NCBI RefSeq assembly: GCF_018141425.1
Contig: NZ_CP058561.1
Location: 1,860,001-1,924,000 of the forward strand
Direction of reading: 5' to 3'
DNA length: 64,000 bases
Source: Vallitalea guaymasensis
GTDB lineage: Bacteria > Bacillota > Clostridia > Lachnospirales > Vallitaleaceae
Notes under the pieces: model-generated
The model's input: only the letters and a program-made list of their open reading frames with translations
Database searches by the model: none
What the model was told of the DNA's origin: nothing
Shown here: positions 18,691 to 28,822 of the stretch, in pieces
How the letters are laid out: every line of letters starts with the position of its first letter
Numbering within the stretch: the first letter of the stretch is position 1
Made by a program: the position numbers and the translations under genes

Positions 18691-19650
18691 TTACTCATCA
18701 CTAGGTTTCAGAGATAATCCTAATTCTTTTAATTTCGCCAATACTTCTTCTAAAGATTTACGACCAAGATTACGTACTTTCATCATATCTTCAGATGTTC
18801 TATTGGTAAGTTCTTCAACAGTATTGATACCTGCTCTCTTCAAGCAGTTGTATGAACGTACAGATAGTTCTAATTCATCAATACTCATTTCTAGAACTTT
18901 CTCTTTTTCATCATCTTCTTTTTCAACCATTACTTCAGCATTCTTAGCGTTCTCTGATAGGTCGATAAAAAGATTAAGATGTTCGCTAAGTACTTTAGCT
19001 GCTAAACTAACAGATTCATCAGGAGATAATGTTCCGTTTGTCCAAACTTCTAAAGTTAATTTATCATAATCAGTAATTTGACCAACACGAGTATTTTCTA
19101 CTATAAGGTTAACTCTCTCTACTGGTGTATATATAGAGTCAACTGGAATAACACCTATAGGTTGATCTTCTGATTTGTTTTTGTCAGCACTAATGTAACC
19201 TCTACCTTTTGTAATAGTTAGTTCCATGAATAATTTACTGTCAGCTCCACCGCTAAGTGTAGCAATTGGTAAATCAGGGTTTATGACTTCGATATCAGGA
19301 TCAGCTTGAATATCCGCAGCTGTTACGACACCTTCACCTTCAAACTCTATATATGCCACTTTTGGCTCTGGACTATCACTATTATTTTTAATAGCTAAGT
19401 GCTTAAGATTCATAATAACTTCAGTAACATCTTCTTTAACACCTGGTATTGAGGAAAATTCATGCAATACCCCTTCAATCTTAACGCTACTTATAGAAGC
19501 ACCAGGTAGTGATGATAACATAATTCTACGAAGTGAATTACCTAAAGTAGTTCCGTAACCTCTTTCTAAAGGTTCTATAACAAAACGACCATATCTGTTA
19601 TCCTCAGTTATTTCAACGATATCTATTTTTGGTTTTTCAAAATCAAACAT
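18691..19650 (-). CDS. rpoA: RNA polymerase alpha subunit
   Basis: 319 residues: N-terminal assembly domain ([20 protein letters not shown], about 29-48), an acidic linker ([14 protein letters not shown]) and a C-terminal domain ([19 protein letters not shown] and [17 protein letters not shown]) that contacts UP elements and activators. It follows rpsD by 204 bases, longer than usual, with a structured region between. Confidence 0.98.
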   Translation of the reverse strand: MFDFEKPKIDIVEITEDNRYGRFVIEPLERGYGTTLGNSLRRIMLSSLPGASISSVKIEGVLHEFSSIPGVKEDVTEVIMNLKHLAIKNNSDSPEPKVAYIEFEGEGVVTAADIQADPDIEVINPDLPIATLSGGADSKLFMELTITKGRGYISADKNKSEDQPIGVIPVDSIYTPVERVNLIVENTRVGQITDYDKLTLEVWTNGTLSPDESVSLAAKVLSEHLNLFIDLSENAKNAEVMVEKEDDEKEKVLEMSIDELELSVRSYNCLKRAGINTVEELTNRTSEDMMKVRNLGRKSLEEVLAKLKELGLSLKPSDE

Positions 19651-19680
19651 TCAATGACCCTCCTTTTTCCTTTATTTTAC

Positions 19681-19807
19681 CATAGGATCTATAGTTTTTT
19701 ATAAATACCTTTTTCCTATGTAGACTTGAAGCGCAAGGAGCGCTATGTCCATGCTCTGAGGGTAGTAAACATCAAGTCAATTTTTGTGCACACATTTTAC
19801 TTGACTT
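19681..19807 (-). ncRNA. Structured rpsD-rpoA spacer with alternative pairing
   Basis: Reading the transcript 5'-3': AAGTCAA (19807... as TTGACTT on plus 19801-19807), then TTGACTTGA (plus 19772-19780), then TCAAGTC (plus 19723-19729). The middle segment can pair perfectly with either neighbour. Inside lies AGCGC/GCGCT (19730-19734, 19740-19744), and then CATAGGA/TCCTATG (plus 19681-19687, 19714-19720). This resembles a leader able to switch between two folds, perhaps controlling rpoA-rplQ. No family assigned. Confidence 0.45.
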
Positions 19808-19854
19808 ATAAGTTAAATAAATTACTAATATAGATTCTATATACCTATATATTA

Positions 19855-20481
19855 TTACTTTGAATATAACTCGACAATTAGTGTTTCTTCGATATTAGTA
19901 TCGATTTGTTCTCTAGTTGGAACAGAAACAACTTTCACTGTCTTGTTTTCTATATCAGCATCTATCCATTCTGGGACAATTCTTGAACTTGTAGTTTCTA
20001 CAATATCCTTAAATCTTTGGATGCTTAATGATTTTTCTTTAACTTCGATAACATCTCCTGGTTTAACTTGGTATGATGGGATGTTAACTTTTTTACCATT
20101 TACTGTAATATGATTATGTCTAACCACTTGTCTTGCTTCAGTTCTTGAACGACCAAGACCAGCTCTATATACAACATTATCTAATCTAGTTTCAAGGATT
20201 ATAAGTAAGTTTTCACCTGTAATACCTTTTCTTTTATCAGCATCTGCAAAGTAATTTCTAAATTGTGTTTCTAAAACACCATAGATTCTTTTTGCTTTCT
20301 GTTTTTGTCTTAACTGTACACCATACTCAGAAATCTTAGTACGTCTTTTACCGTGATCTCCTGGAGCATAAGGTCTACGATCTATAGCACATTTTCCTGT
20401 ATAACATCTTTCACCTTTTAAGAATAGTTTTTCACCTTCTCTACGGCAAAGTCTGCATACTGCACCTCTATATCTTGCCAT
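19855..20481 (-). CDS. rpsD: 30S ribosomal protein S4, zinc form
   Basis: 208 residues. An N-terminal Cys4 site (Cys9, 12, 26, 31 in CRLC and CYTGKC) marks the zinc-binding version. The S4 RNA-binding domain spans about 98-160 ([38 protein letters not shown]). An early 16S rRNA-binding protein and, in many bacteria, a translational repressor of its own operon. Confidence 0.98.
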   Translation of the reverse strand: MARYRGAVCRLCRREGEKLFLKGERCYTGKCAIDRRPYAPGDHGKRRTKISEYGVQLRQKQKAKRIYGVLETQFRNYFADADKRKGITGENLLIILETRLDNVVYRAGLGRSRTEARQVVRHNHITVNGKKVNIPSYQVKPGDVIEVKEKSLSIQRFKDIVETTSSRIVPEWIDADIENKTVKVVSVPTREQIDTNIEETLIVELYSK

Positions 20482-20509
20482 TTTTTATTACACCTCCTAG
20501 CCGATTGAA

Positions 20510-20905
20510 TTATACTCTTCTACGTTTTGGTGGACGACAACCATTATGTGGTACTGGTGTCACGTCTTTTATACTTGTAACCTCAAGTCCAGCAGCTTGA
20601 AGTGCTCTAATAGCAGCTTCTCTTCCTGAACCTGGTCCTTTAACCATTACTTCAACTATTTTTAAACCATGTATCATTGCTGCTTTTGCAGCAGTGTCAG
20701 CTGCCATTTGAGCAGCATATGGTGTAGATTTTCTTGAACCTCTAAATCCAAGTCCTCCAGCACTTGCCCATGAAATTGCATTTCCTTGAGTATCTGTTAA
20801 CGTAACAATTGTATTATTAAATGTTGATTTGATATGCGCTTGTCCACGTTCGATATGCTTTTTCACACGCTTTTTGGTCCCTCTTTTGGACACTTTCTTT
20901 GCCAT
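20510..20905 (-). CDS. rpsK: 30S ribosomal protein S11
   Basis: 131 residues. Ends [15 protein letters not shown] and contains [20 protein letters not shown], both diagnostic. Part of the 30S platform near the E-site. Between rpsM and rpsD as usual. Confidence 0.98.
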   Translation of the reverse strand: MAKKVSKRGTKKRVKKHIERGQAHIKSTFNNTIVTLTDTQGNAISWASAGGLGFRGSRKSTPYAAQMAADTAAKAAMIHGLKIVEVMVKGPGSGREAAIRALQAAGLEVTSIKDVTPVPHNGCRPPKRRRV

Positions 20906-20926
20906 TAATCAAACCTCCCTTATGGG

Positions 20927-21295
20927 TTATTTTTTCTTATTAGCTACTGTTCTTTTTGGTCCTTTTCTTGTTCTAGCATTCGTTTTAGTCTTTTGTCCTC
21001 TAACAGGAAGACCTCTTCTATGACGAATACCACGATAACATCCTATTTCCATTAAACGTTTGATGTTTAATGCTCTTTCTCTTCTAAGATCCCCTTCAAC
21101 CAACTGAGAATTATCTATAATCTCACGAATCTTAGCTGATTCGTCGTCTGTCAAGTCTCTTACTCTTGTATCCGGATTAATACCTGCTTCTTTTAATATA
21201 CGATTAGAGCTTGCTCTACCAATACCATAAATATATGTTAGACCAATTTCTACACGCTTTTCTCTTGGTAAATCAACACCAGCAATACGAGCCAT
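20927..21295 (-). CDS. rpsM: 30S ribosomal protein S13
   Basis: 122 residues. [20 protein letters not shown] at the start and the basic tail [20 protein letters not shown] are those of S13, in the 30S head contacting P-site tRNA. It is preceded by its own promoter and a ~300-nt leader, unlike the usual close rpmJ-rpsM linkage. Confidence 0.98.
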   Translation of the reverse strand: MARIAGVDLPREKRVEIGLTYIYGIGRASSNRILKEAGINPDTRVRDLTDDESAKIREIIDNSQLVEGDLRRERALNIKRLMEIGCYRGIRHRRGLPVRGQKTKTNARTRKGPKRTVANKKK

Positions 21296-21602
21296 GTGTA
21301 CTTCACACCTCCGTTTTTTAAGATAAGGAATGAATAATAATCTAATGCGGTGAAATATTAGATAATATTATCCCAACATATTTGCTTCACAATATTAAAT
21401 GATTTAGTGAGAATCATTTAATTGTCATTTTTTTAATTTTGTGCAATAACTTACTAGAACAACACATCCTGGTGAGTCATTACTCAGCCGCTTATATCTT
21501 ACTTTTTAAAATTATCATTATGACAATCTCAAAAATGTAATTCATAATTAATCATTAGGGTATTTTATATTTTCAACCCTAATTTTGTGCATAATATCAC
21601 AA
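21296..21602 (-). ncRNA. Long structured 5' leader of rpsM
   Basis: Some 300 bases between the rpsM promoter and start, with no gene. Stems seen: an 11-bp stem at 21394-21404/21412-21422, TTAGGGT/ACCCTAA (21555-21561/21576-21582), and TGAGT/ACTCA near 21473-21486. The motif TGCACAAAATT occurs twice on the minus strand (21445-21435, 21591-21581). Alpha-operon leaders bound by S4 are known, but I cannot match this one to a model. Confidence 0.45.
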
Positions 21603-21608
21603 TTAGTA

Positions 21609-21637
21609 ATTATATACTATCTTAATATTATATGCAA
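21609..21637 (-). promoter_or_regulatory. Candidate sigma-A promoter of the alpha operon
   Basis: Minus strand: TTGCAT (21637-21632), 17-base spacer, TATAAT (21614-21609). It would start transcription about 305 bases before rpsM. Between it and rpmJ (21638-21811) lie two short palindromes, AGTGAC/GTCACT (21730-21744) and AAACG/CGTTT (21756-21771), without a U-run. Confidence 0.6.
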
Positions 21638-21811
21638 TACTTTTTTAGATTTTTAACAAAAGTTATATATATTATACATTACTGTCATACTTTAACCAAG
21701 ATGTATAATTTTATAATTTCAAATCTTTTAGTGACGTAGTCACTTTCTATTCCATAAACGTATCACCGTTTTTAGAATCTCAATAAAGAAAATCTGGTTT
21801 AATTATACTGA

Positions 21812-21925
21812 TCAACCTTGTTTTTGTTTGTGTTTTGGGTTCTCACAGATAACGCGAACTCGACCTTTTCTTTTAATTATCTTGCATTTTTCACACATAG
21901 GTTTTACGGACGCTCTTACTTTCAT
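21812..21925 (-). CDS. rpmJ: 50S ribosomal protein L36
   Basis: A 37-residue gene beginning [20 protein letters not shown] and ending NPKHKQKQG. Cys11, Cys14, Cys27 and His32 form the CCCH zinc site of the standard form. The protein stabilises 23S rRNA folding. AGGAGC lies upstream of the ATG. It is 516 bases from rpsM rather than the usual few dozen. Confidence 0.97.
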   Translation of the reverse strand: MKVRASVKPMCEKCKIIKRKGRVRVICENPKHKQKQG

Positions 21926-22103
21926 CTTTTTGCTCCTTCCTAAACAATTGAGTTTTGTTTGGGTACATTTCAAAGTTTAAGATAGCTGTGTTCTGTTAAA
22001 TTGTTGACCTTATTATAGGTTTTATTCAACTTATATCAAACAAGTTCAATTGTTCTTTTGCTTATTACTAAAGTTACTCAGGATATTTATATAAATACCT
22101 TTA

Positions 22104-22322
22104 TTATTTGTCTCTCCAAATAATTCTTCCCTTAGTTAAATCATATGGAGAAAGTTCAACCGTTACTTTGTCACCAGGCAAGATTCTTATATAGTTCATC
22201 CTTAATTTACCACTGATATGAGCTAAGATTTTATGTCCATTCTCAAGCTCAACTTGAAACATAGCATTAGGTAATTTCTCTAATACTGTTCCTTCTACTT
22301 CTATTACATCCTTCTTTGACAT
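22104..22322 (-). CDS. infA: Translation initiation factor IF-1
   Basis: 72 residues, a single OB-fold ([40 protein letters not shown]). It binds the 30S A site during initiation. A frame start at 22343 exists, but GGAGG 8 bases before the ATG at 22320-22322 and the family length favour the shorter form. It lies 178 bases before rpmJ. Confidence 0.97.
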   Translation of the reverse strand: MSKKDVIEVEGTVLEKLPNAMFQVELENGHKILAHISGKLRMNYIRILPGDKVTVELSPYDLTKGRIIWRDK

Positions 22323-22343
22323 TATATCAACCTCCTCCACCAT

Positions 22344-22619
22344 TTAACTTTGGTCGTTAACTTTGTAAACAGCTAAATTTCTTCTTACTTCTACATTTGT
22401 TACTTTTTTATCTCGAATTAACTTCTCTTTTATCTCATGTATTACATGATTTGTCGGTTGTATATGCTTTAGTTTCTTCTGCTTAGGCTTTTCAATTCGT
22501 CTTAAATTACCGTCTGCTAAATAAGCATATTCGCCTTCTATATTTATTATGACAAATATTTTGTCTTTATCTCTACCGGCCTTCGATTTTACTACTTGAC
22601 CATATTGTAATTCGTTCAT
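22344..22619 (-). CDS. KOW-domain RNA-binding protein
   Basis: 91 residues. The N-terminal LQYGQVVKSKAGRDKDKIFV is a KOW motif of the L14e/YmxF-like kind; the remainder is basic and helical (PKQKKLKHIQPTNHVIHEIK). A small gene at this place, between map and infA, is common in Clostridia and Bacilli. Ribosome- or rRNA-associated role is inferred from domain and context. Confidence 0.85.
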   Translation of the reverse strand: MNELQYGQVVKSKAGRDKDKIFVIINIEGEYAYLADGNLRRIEKPKQKKLKHIQPTNHVIHEIKEKLIRDKKVTNVEVRRNLAVYKVNDQS

Positions 22620-22636
22620 AGTATAACACCTCAGCC

Positions 22637-23386
22637 TTAAATGGTAAGAAGTTCATAACCATCTTCAGTTATGCAGATGGTGTTCTCGTAGTGAGCGGAT
22701 AATGATCCATCCATTGTTACAACAGTCCAATCATCATCTAACCATCTAACTTCATACCTTCCAATATTAATCATCGGTTCTACTGCAATTACCATATTCT
22801 TTAGAAGCTTAGGACCTCTACCAATTATTTTATAATTTGGAACTTGAGGTTCTTCATGTAGTTTACGTCCAACACCATGTCCAACTAAGTCTCTTACAAC
22901 TGAATAGCCTCTTTCTTCAACATAGTTTTGTATAGCAGATGAAATCTGGTGTAAATGATTACCTTCCTTGATGACTTTCAATCCTTCAAAAAAGCATTGC
23001 TTCGTAACATCAATCAGGTTTCTTGCTTCTTCACTTATCTCACCAACACCATGTGTTCTAGCAGCATCGCCATGAAATCCGTTATAGTAAGCACCAATAT
23101 CAATACTTATTATATCGCCTTCTTTTAAAATTCTTTTAGTGCTAGGAATACCATGCACAACTTCTTCATTAATTGAAGCACAGATATTAGCTGGATATCC
23201 ATTGTAATCTTTAAAAGATGGAATGGCGTTTTTACTTCTAATGAATTCTTCTGCTGCCTTATCCAGGTCAAATGTAGATATTCCTGGTTTTATCATTGAT
23301 TCTAGTAATTCATGAGTATCAGCAACTATTTTGCCTGCTTCTCTCATGATTGCTATTTCTTCGTTGGTTTTAATTGTTATTGACAT
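22637..23386 (-). CDS. map: Methionine aminopeptidase, type I
   Basis: 249 residues. Metal ligands are visible in order: Asp in SIDIGAYYNGFHGD (two Asp), His in GHGVGRKLHEEP, Glu in AVEPMIN, and Glu in ENTICIT. The substrate-side His in VVHGIPS is present. It removes the initiator Met from nascent proteins. Located 4 bases after adk. Confidence 0.97.
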   Translation of the reverse strand: MSITIKTNEEIAIMREAGKIVADTHELLESMIKPGISTFDLDKAAEEFIRSKNAIPSFKDYNGYPANICASINEEVVHGIPSTKRILKEGDIISIDIGAYYNGFHGDAARTHGVGEISEEARNLIDVTKQCFFEGLKVIKEGNHLHQISSAIQNYVEERGYSVVRDLVGHGVGRKLHEEPQVPNYKIIGRGPKLLKNMVIAVEPMINIGRYEVRWLDDDWTVVTMDGSLSAHYENTICITEDGYELLTI

Positions 23387-23390
23387 AACT

Positions 23391-24035
23391 TTACGCTCCT
23401 AATATCTCAACAATACTCTTAGTGACATCATCAATGTCAACTGTTCCATCAACAGTTATCAAGATATCTTTTTCTCCATAATATTCTATTAACGGACTAG
23501 TTTGTTTGTGATAAATTTCTAATCTCTTGAGTACTGTCTCTTCTTTATCATCATCTCTAAGTATCAGTTCTCTTGTACAGTTATCACAAATATCTTCCTT
23601 TTTTGGTGGATTATACTTTATATGATAAGTTGCACCGCAATTTAGACATGCCCTTCTACCAGACATTCTTCTTACAATATTTTCATCAGGTACATGAATA
23701 TTAATTGCATAATTAATTTTTGTTTCCATAGACATAAGTGCTTTGTCTAAACTCTCAGCTTGAGGTATTGTTCTTGGAAAACCATCTAAGATAAATCCTT
23801 CTTTACAATCCTCTTGTAATAGTCTATCAGCAACTATATCTACAACCAACTCATCTGGAACTAATAAACCTTTATCCATATATTCCTTGGCTTTTATTCC
23901 AAGATCAGTCTTGTTTTTTATATTATCTCTAAATATATCACCTGTTGAAATGTGCGGGATATTATATTTCGCTGCTACCCTTTTTGCCTGTGTTCCTTTA
24001 CCGGCACCAGGCGCACCTAACATAATTAATCTCAT
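23391..24035 (-). CDS. adk: Adenylate kinase, zinc LID form
   Basis: 214 residues. P-loop GAPGAGKGTQAK (7-18), the NMP-binding STGDIFRDNI, DGFPRTIPQAE, and a LID with four cysteines (CLNC ... CDNC, about 130-153) that binds zinc as in Gram-positive enzymes. It balances ATP, ADP and AMP. Follows secY by 98 bases. Confidence 0.98.
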   Translation of the reverse strand: MRLIMLGAPGAGKGTQAKRVAAKYNIPHISTGDIFRDNIKNKTDLGIKAKEYMDKGLLVPDELVVDIVADRLLQEDCKEGFILDGFPRTIPQAESLDKALMSMETKINYAINIHVPDENIVRRMSGRRACLNCGATYHIKYNPPKKEDICDNCTRELILRDDDKEETVLKRLEIYHKQTSPLIEYYGEKDILITVDGTVDIDDVTKSIVEILGA

Positions 24036-24133
24036 TTTATAACCTCCAAAGTATATCTTGTATTAGGATTATAGCAATTTAAGATTTAGAATGAAGATAG
24101 AATATGATTTCTGGCTTCATTCTTAATCTTGTA

Positions 24134-25405
24134 TTATGCATTTAAAAATCCTTTATAGTGTCTCATAACCATTTGGGATTCAATTTGTTTAATTGTCTCA
24201 AGGGCAACACCTACAACGATAATAAGTGAAGTACCACCAAATGTAACATTCATGTCAAATATATTTGAAAGTATAACTGGAAGTAAAGCAATAAGTGCTA
24301 GTGCTAAAGCTCCAATTAATACAATTTTATTAAGAACATTTGATAAATAGTCTACAGTAGGTTTTCCTGGTCTAATACCTGGAACAAATCCACCATTCTT
24401 CTTCATATTATTTGCAACTTCAATTGGATTGAATATGATTGAAGTATAGAAATATGCAAAGAATAAAATGAATACAAAGTAAATAAGTGCTCCTGATATA
24501 TTAGTAATCTTCAAGAAGTTAATAACAGAACCCCACCATCCACTTGGCTCACCAAAGAACTGAGTTATTGTTCCTGGGAACTGTAATAAGGATGAAGCAA
24601 AGATAACTGGGATTACTCCTGCCATATTTACTTTTAATGGAATATGTGTAGATTGACCACCATATACTTTTCTTCCCTGCATTCTCTTGGCGTATTGTAC
24701 TGGAATTCTTCTTTCGCCTAATTGTATTAATACTACAAATGTAACCATTAATACATATATGATTAATAAGACAATTACAGGAATTAATTTGTTACCTGCT
24801 GTAGCAAGTTCGTATAATTTCTTTGTTCCAAATGGTAATCTTGATATTATGTTTATAAAGATAATTAAAGAAATACCATTTCCAACACCTTTTACTGTTA
24901 TTTGCTCTCCAACCCACATTAAGAATGCAGTACCAGCAGTCATTGCGGTTACAGCAATAATTACTGAGAATATATTATAATCATAGAATAAGCTTCTACC
25001 AAGACCAATTGAGATTGCAACTGATTGTAGTAGTGCTAATACTATAGTACCGTATCTAGTGATTTTAGCAATTTTCTTACGTCCTTCTTCTCCTTCTTTT
25101 TGCATTTCCTCAAGTTTTGGAATAGCAATTGTTAGAAGGTTCATAATGATGGAGGATGTAATGTATGGAGTAATACCCATAGCAAACAATGTCATATCCT
25201 TGAACGCACCACCTGAGAATGCATCAAACATACCAAGTAATCCAGCCTCATCTGCATTACCGAACATATTTTGAACAACTGCAGGATTAATTAATGGTAT
25301 TCTGATATGTGCTCCTATACGTATAGCAAAAAACATTAACATTGTGTAAATTATCTTTTTTCTTAAATCAGGTATTTTAAATGCATCACGAAGTGTTCTA
25401 AACAT
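24134..25405 (-). CDS. secY: Protein translocase subunit SecY
   Basis: 423 residues with ten predicted membrane helices. RIGAHIRIPLI near the first helix, the GGQSTHIPLKVNMAGVIPVI segment and the cytoplasmic loop NNGGFVPGIRPGKPT-like region (MKKNGGFVPGIRPGKPTVDY) are diagnostic. It forms the Sec channel with SecE (encoded at 53 kb). The start abuts the rplO stop. Confidence 0.98.
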   Translation of the reverse strand: MFRTLRDAFKIPDLRKKIIYTMLMFFAIRIGAHIRIPLINPAVVQNMFGNADEAGLLGMFDAFSGGAFKDMTLFAMGITPYITSSIIMNLLTIAIPKLEEMQKEGEEGRKKIAKITRYGTIVLALLQSVAISIGLGRSLFYDYNIFSVIIAVTAMTAGTAFLMWVGEQITVKGVGNGISLIIFINIISRLPFGTKKLYELATAGNKLIPVIVLLIIYVLMVTFVVLIQLGERRIPVQYAKRMQGRKVYGGQSTHIPLKVNMAGVIPVIFASSLLQFPGTITQFFGEPSGWWGSVINFLKITNISGALIYFVFILFFAYFYTSIIFNPIEVANNMKKNGGFVPGIRPGKPTVDYLSNVLNKIVLIGALALALIALLPVILSNIFDMNVTFGGTSLIIVVGVALETIKQIESQMVMRHYKGFLNA

Positions 25406-25846
25406 CTAAACCACCTCTGCTTTCCCGCCAGCGGCTTCGATTTTTTCTACTGCTGATTTACTAAATGCATTAGCTTTTACTGTAAGCTTCTTAGTTAAAT
25501 CGCCGTTTCCTAAAATCTTAACACCATCTCTAGGATTTTTAACAACGCCTTGTTCTATTAGAGTTTCAACAGATACTGTAGCACCTGCTTCGAATCTATT
25601 TAAGACATCAACATTAATTCCAACGATTTCTTTTGAATTTCTACAAGTAAAACCTCTTTTTGGAAGTCTTCTATATAATGGCATTTGGCCCCCTTCAAAT
25701 CCAGGTCTTACGCCACCACCGGAACGAGACTTTTGTCCGTTTTGTCCTCTTCCTGCAGTTTTACCATTTCCAGAAGCATGTCCTCTTCCTTTTCTATAAT
25801 TAGATTTTCTTGATCCTTTTGCTGGTTTTAATTCTGTCAAATTCAT
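25406..25846 (-). CDS. rplO: 50S ribosomal protein L15
   Basis: 146 residues. The Gly/Arg-rich N-terminus ([20 protein letters not shown]) and [20 protein letters not shown] are those of L15, a late-assembly protein. Stop abuts the secY start. Confidence 0.98.
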   Translation of the reverse strand: MNLTELKPAKGSRKSNYRKGRGHASGNGKTAGRGQNGQKSRSGGGVRPGFEGGQMPLYRRLPKRGFTCRNSKEIVGINVDVLNRFEAGATVSVETLIEQGVVKNPRDGVKILGNGDLTKKLTVKANAFSKSAVEKIEAAGGKAEVV

Positions 25847-25878
25847 GCTGTTACACCTCCTTGCTTATTTTAACCCGA

Positions 25879-26061
25879 TTAAATTTCTTCTACTTTTACT
25901 AAATGTTGTATAGAATGGACCATACCTCTAATTGCTTTATTATCTTTTTGTTCAACAGTTTTATGAAGTTTTGTTAGTCCTAAAGCTTCTACTGTTTTTC
26001 TATGTTTAGGAATGGCTCCAATTGTGGATTTAACTAAAGTAATTTTTAATTTATCTGCCAT
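25879..26061 (-). CDS. rpmD: 50S ribosomal protein L30
   Basis: 60 residues. [20 protein letters not shown] and the ending [14 protein letters not shown] match L30. It lies 12 bases after rpsE and before rplO, as in the standard spc operon. Confidence 0.97.
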   Translation of the reverse strand: MADKLKITLVKSTIGAIPKHRKTVEALGLTKLHKTVEQKDNKAIRGMVHSIQHLVKVEEI

Positions 26062-26073
26062 CTTGGTTCCCTC

Positions 26074-26583
26074 CTATCCTAAAAGCTCTTCAATTGATTT
26101 TCCACGAAGTTTTGCTACTTCTTCAGGAGTTTTAAGTCCATCAAGCCCTGCAACAGTAGCTGTTACTACATTATTCTTGTTATTTGAACCTAATGATTTT
26201 GTTCTGATATTTTTGATTCCTGCAAGTTCAAGTACGGCACGAGCAGGACCACCAGCTATAACACCTGTTCCTTCTGGTGCTCTTTTCATTAAAACGGAAG
26301 CACTTCCGAATTTACCGATGTAATCATGTGGAATACTACCATTTTCATCTATAGGAACTTCAATAAGTCTTTTTTTAGCGTCGTCGATACCTTTACGAAT
26401 AGCATCAGGAATTTCAGTTGCTTTACCTACACCTGCGCCTACATGCCCATTCTCATCTCCGACTACTACTAAAGCTGCAAAACGGAAGTTACGTCCTCCC
26501 TTTACTACCTTAGTAACACGTCTTATTGATACTACTTTTTCTTTTAGATCTAGCTTACTAGCATCAATCATTGTACGCTTCAT
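26074..26583 (-). CDS. rpsE: 30S ribosomal protein S5
   Basis: 169 residues. The dsRBD-like domain [20 protein letters not shown] and the second domain with [20 protein letters not shown] are complete. It works in decoding accuracy and mRNA unwinding. Residue context around the spectinomycin loop (TKVVKGGR) is wild type. Confidence 0.98.
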   Translation of the reverse strand: MKRTMIDASKLDLKEKVVSIRRVTKVVKGGRNFRFAALVVVGDENGHVGAGVGKATEIPDAIRKGIDDAKKRLIEVPIDENGSIPHDYIGKFGSASVLMKRAPEGTGVIAGGPARAVLELAGIKNIRTKSLGSNNKNNVVTATVAGLDGLKTPEEVAKLRGKSIEELLG

Positions 26584-26599
26584 GCTTCTACCTCCTTAC

Positions 26600-26968
26600 T
26601 TAGAATTTTAACCCAGCTTCTCTAGCTGAGTCTGCCAATGCTTTTACTTTACCTTGATAAATGTATCCGCCTCTATCGAAAATTACTTCTGTAACACCTT
26701 TTTCTACAGCTCTTTTAGCAACAGTTTCTCCAACAAGAACCGCTGCAGCAACATTATTAGTTTTTTCTAAACCACTTTTAATGTCTTTTTCAACTGTAGA
26801 AGCAGCTGCTAAAGTATGACCACTTAGGTCATCGATAACTTGCGCATACATATGTTTGTCACTTCTAAAAACCACTAAACGAGGTCTTTCAGAAGTACCA
26901 ATTATATTATTACGTATTCTTCTATGCTTCTTAACACGTACTTTAGTTCGTGATGTTTTCTTTATCAT
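26600..26968 (-). CDS. rplR: 50S ribosomal protein L18
   Basis: 122 residues, binding 5S rRNA ([40 protein letters not shown]). A GTG at 26977 opens the frame, but it overlaps the AAAGGGG site; the ATG at 26968 is 8 bases from that site and matches the family N-terminus. Confidence 0.97.
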   Translation of the reverse strand: MIKKTSRTKVRVKKHRRIRNNIIGTSERPRLVVFRSDKHMYAQVIDDLSGHTLAAASTVEKDIKSGLEKTNNVAAAVLVGETVAKRAVEKGVTEVIFDRGGYIYQGKVKALADSAREAGLKF

Positions 26969-26992
26969 GGATTTCACCCCTTTACTTTTTTA

Positions 26993-27526
26993 CTATTTAC
27001 CAGTTTCTTTACGTCTGATTATTTCATCAGCGTACTTAATTCCTTTGCCTTTGTATGGCTCAGGTGGTCTCTTAAATCTTATTTCCGCTGCGTATTGACC
27101 TACTCTTGCTTTGTCAATTCCTTTTACGATAATAACATTTTGTCCTTCTACAACTGCTTCAAGACCTTCTGGATCTTCCATTTCTACTGGATGTGAATAT
27201 CCTAAAGATAATACTAATTTTTTGCCTTGCTTTTGTGCTCTATATCCAACACCATTGATTTCTAATTTCTTTTCGTAACCTTTAGTTACTCCTTCAATCA
27301 TGTTCGCTACAAGAGTTCTAGTTAAACCATGTAATGATTTCATTTTCTTTAAATCATTTGGTCTATTTACTACCACTTGGTTTTCCTCTTTAGAAATTAA
27401 CATTTCTTTTGGTAATTGTTGCTCTAAAGTACCTTTTGCTCCTTTAACAGTTATAAAGTTACTTTCTGTTACATTAACTTCTACTCCTGCTGGGATTTCT
27501 ACAGGTAATCTACCAATACGTGACAT
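26993..27526 (-). CDS. rplF: 50S ribosomal protein L6
   Basis: 177 residues, two homologous halves. [19 protein letters not shown] and the signature [16 protein letters not shown] are diagnostic. It lies near the GTPase centre, where EF-Tu and EF-G bind. Confidence 0.98.
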   Translation of the reverse strand: MSRIGRLPVEIPAGVEVNVTESNFITVKGAKGTLEQQLPKEMLISKEENQVVVNRPNDLKKMKSLHGLTRTLVANMIEGVTKGYEKKLEINGVGYRAQKQGKKLVLSLGYSHPVEMEDPEGLEAVVEGQNVIIVKGIDKARVGQYAAEIRFKRPPEPYKGKGIKYADEIIRRKETGK

Positions 27527-27622
27527 GCTTGCACCTCCTCGGATTAAATACCTTTGCGATATTGCAAAGCTTCATCCATTATATTTTATTTTTTATGTCT
27601 AATTCTTTAAAGAGAGTAGTAA

Positions 27623-28024
27623 TTACCATATAAAAGCAATTACTTCTCCACCAACATTTTGTTTTCTAGCTTCTTTATCAGTTATGATACCTTTATTAGT
27701 TGAGATGATAGCAGTTCCAAGTCCACCTAATACTTTTGGTAATTCATCTTTACCTGCATATACTCTAAGTCCAGGTTTAGATATTTTCTTGATTCCAGCT
27801 ATTACCTTTTCATTTTTATCTTTACCATATTTCATTTCTACACGGATAGTTTTGATTAAACCATCTTCTATTAATTTATATCCTTTAACGTACCCTTCAT
27901 TTACCAAAATGTCAGCAACAGCTTGCTTCATTTTTGAAGCAGGTACATCTACAAAATCATGTTTAGCAGTATTTCCGTTACGGATTCTTGTTAACATATC
28001 TGCAATTGGATCGCTCATTGTCAT
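27623..28024 (-). CDS. rpsH: 30S ribosomal protein S8
   Basis: 133 residues. [20 protein letters not shown] at the start and the C-terminal [20 protein letters not shown] are diagnostic. A central 16S-binding protein and, in E. coli, the repressor of the spc operon. ATG placed by GGAGG 9 bases upstream; a second Met two codons on is also possible. Confidence 0.98.
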   Translation of the reverse strand: MTMSDPIADMLTRIRNGNTAKHDFVDVPASKMKQAVADILVNEGYVKGYKLIEDGLIKTIRVEMKYGKDKNEKVIAGIKKISKPGLRVYAGKDELPKVLGGLGTAIISTNKGIITDKEARKQNVGGEVIAFIW

Positions 28025-28054
28025 AATTTGTGGCCTCCTTCCTATTACTAAATC

Positions 28055-28240
28055 TTACCAACTAGCTTTTTTAACACCTGGGATTTGTCCTTTATACGCT
28101 AATTCACGGAAACAGATTCTACATATTCCATATTTTCTTAAATATCCGTGAGGTCTTCCACATATTCTACAACGGTTATAAGCTCTTGATGAAAACTTTG
28201 GCTTAAGTTGTTGTTTAATTTTCATTGATGTTTTTGCCAT
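28055..28240 (-). CDS. rpsZ: 30S ribosomal protein S14, type Z (zinc)
   Basis: 61 residues, the short zinc form. Cys24, 27, 40 and 43 (CRIC and CRIC) form the zinc site; it ends [11 protein letters not shown]. The name rpsN is used in many annotations. Confidence 0.97.
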   Translation of the reverse strand: MAKTSMKIKQQLKPKFSSRAYNRCRICGRPHGYLRKYGICRICFRELAYKGQIPGVKKASW

Positions 28241-28259
28241 TTAATCGATTCCCTCCTTA

Positions 28260-28799
28260 TTATTTTTTAAAAGGCATTCCGAATAATGTTAATAATTCAC
28301 GAGCTTCTTCATCAGTCTTAGCTGTAGTAACGAAGATAATATCCATACCTCTAACTTTATCAACTTTATCATATTCGATCTCAGGAAAGATTAATTGCTC
28401 TTTAATACCTAAAGCGTAGTTACCTCTACCATCAAATGCGTTAGGATTAACACCTCTAAAGTCTCTAACTCTTGGTAGGGCTAAGTTAATTAGACGATCA
28501 GCAAAATCATACATTCTGCTACCTCTAAGTGTAACTTTACATCCTATTGGCATACCTTCTCTAACTTTGAAAGCTGCAACAGATTTCTTTGCTTTTGTTA
28601 TTATAGGCTTTTGTCCAGCGATTATTGTTAAATCACTAACAGCAGAATCTAGAATCTTACGATTCTCTTTAGCTTCTCCGACGCCCATATTAATAACTAT
28701 TTTTTCAATTTTTGGTACAGCCATTTTATTTTTATAGTTAAATTTCTTCATCATAGCATCTACAATTTCATTATTGTAAACCTCTTTTATTCTACTCAA
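28260..28799 (-). CDS. rplE: 50S ribosomal protein L5
   Basis: 179 residues. [20 protein letters not shown] and [20 protein letters not shown] are diagnostic. It binds 5S rRNA with L18 and forms an inter-subunit bridge. Confidence 0.98.
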   Translation of the reverse strand: MSRIKEVYNNEIVDAMMKKFNYKNKMAVPKIEKIVINMGVGEAKENRKILDSAVSDLTIIAGQKPIITKAKKSVAAFKVREGMPIGCKVTLRGSRMYDFADRLINLALPRVRDFRGVNPNAFDGRGNYALGIKEQLIFPEIEYDKVDKVRGMDIIFVTTAKTDEEARELLTLFGMPFKK

Positions 28800-28822
28800 G
28801 CTAGTTAGCCTCCTCTCTACTA

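Noticed and set aside
21730-21744. Terminator after rpmJ
   Set aside because: AGTGAC/GTCACT is only 6 bp and is not followed by a U-run on the minus strand.
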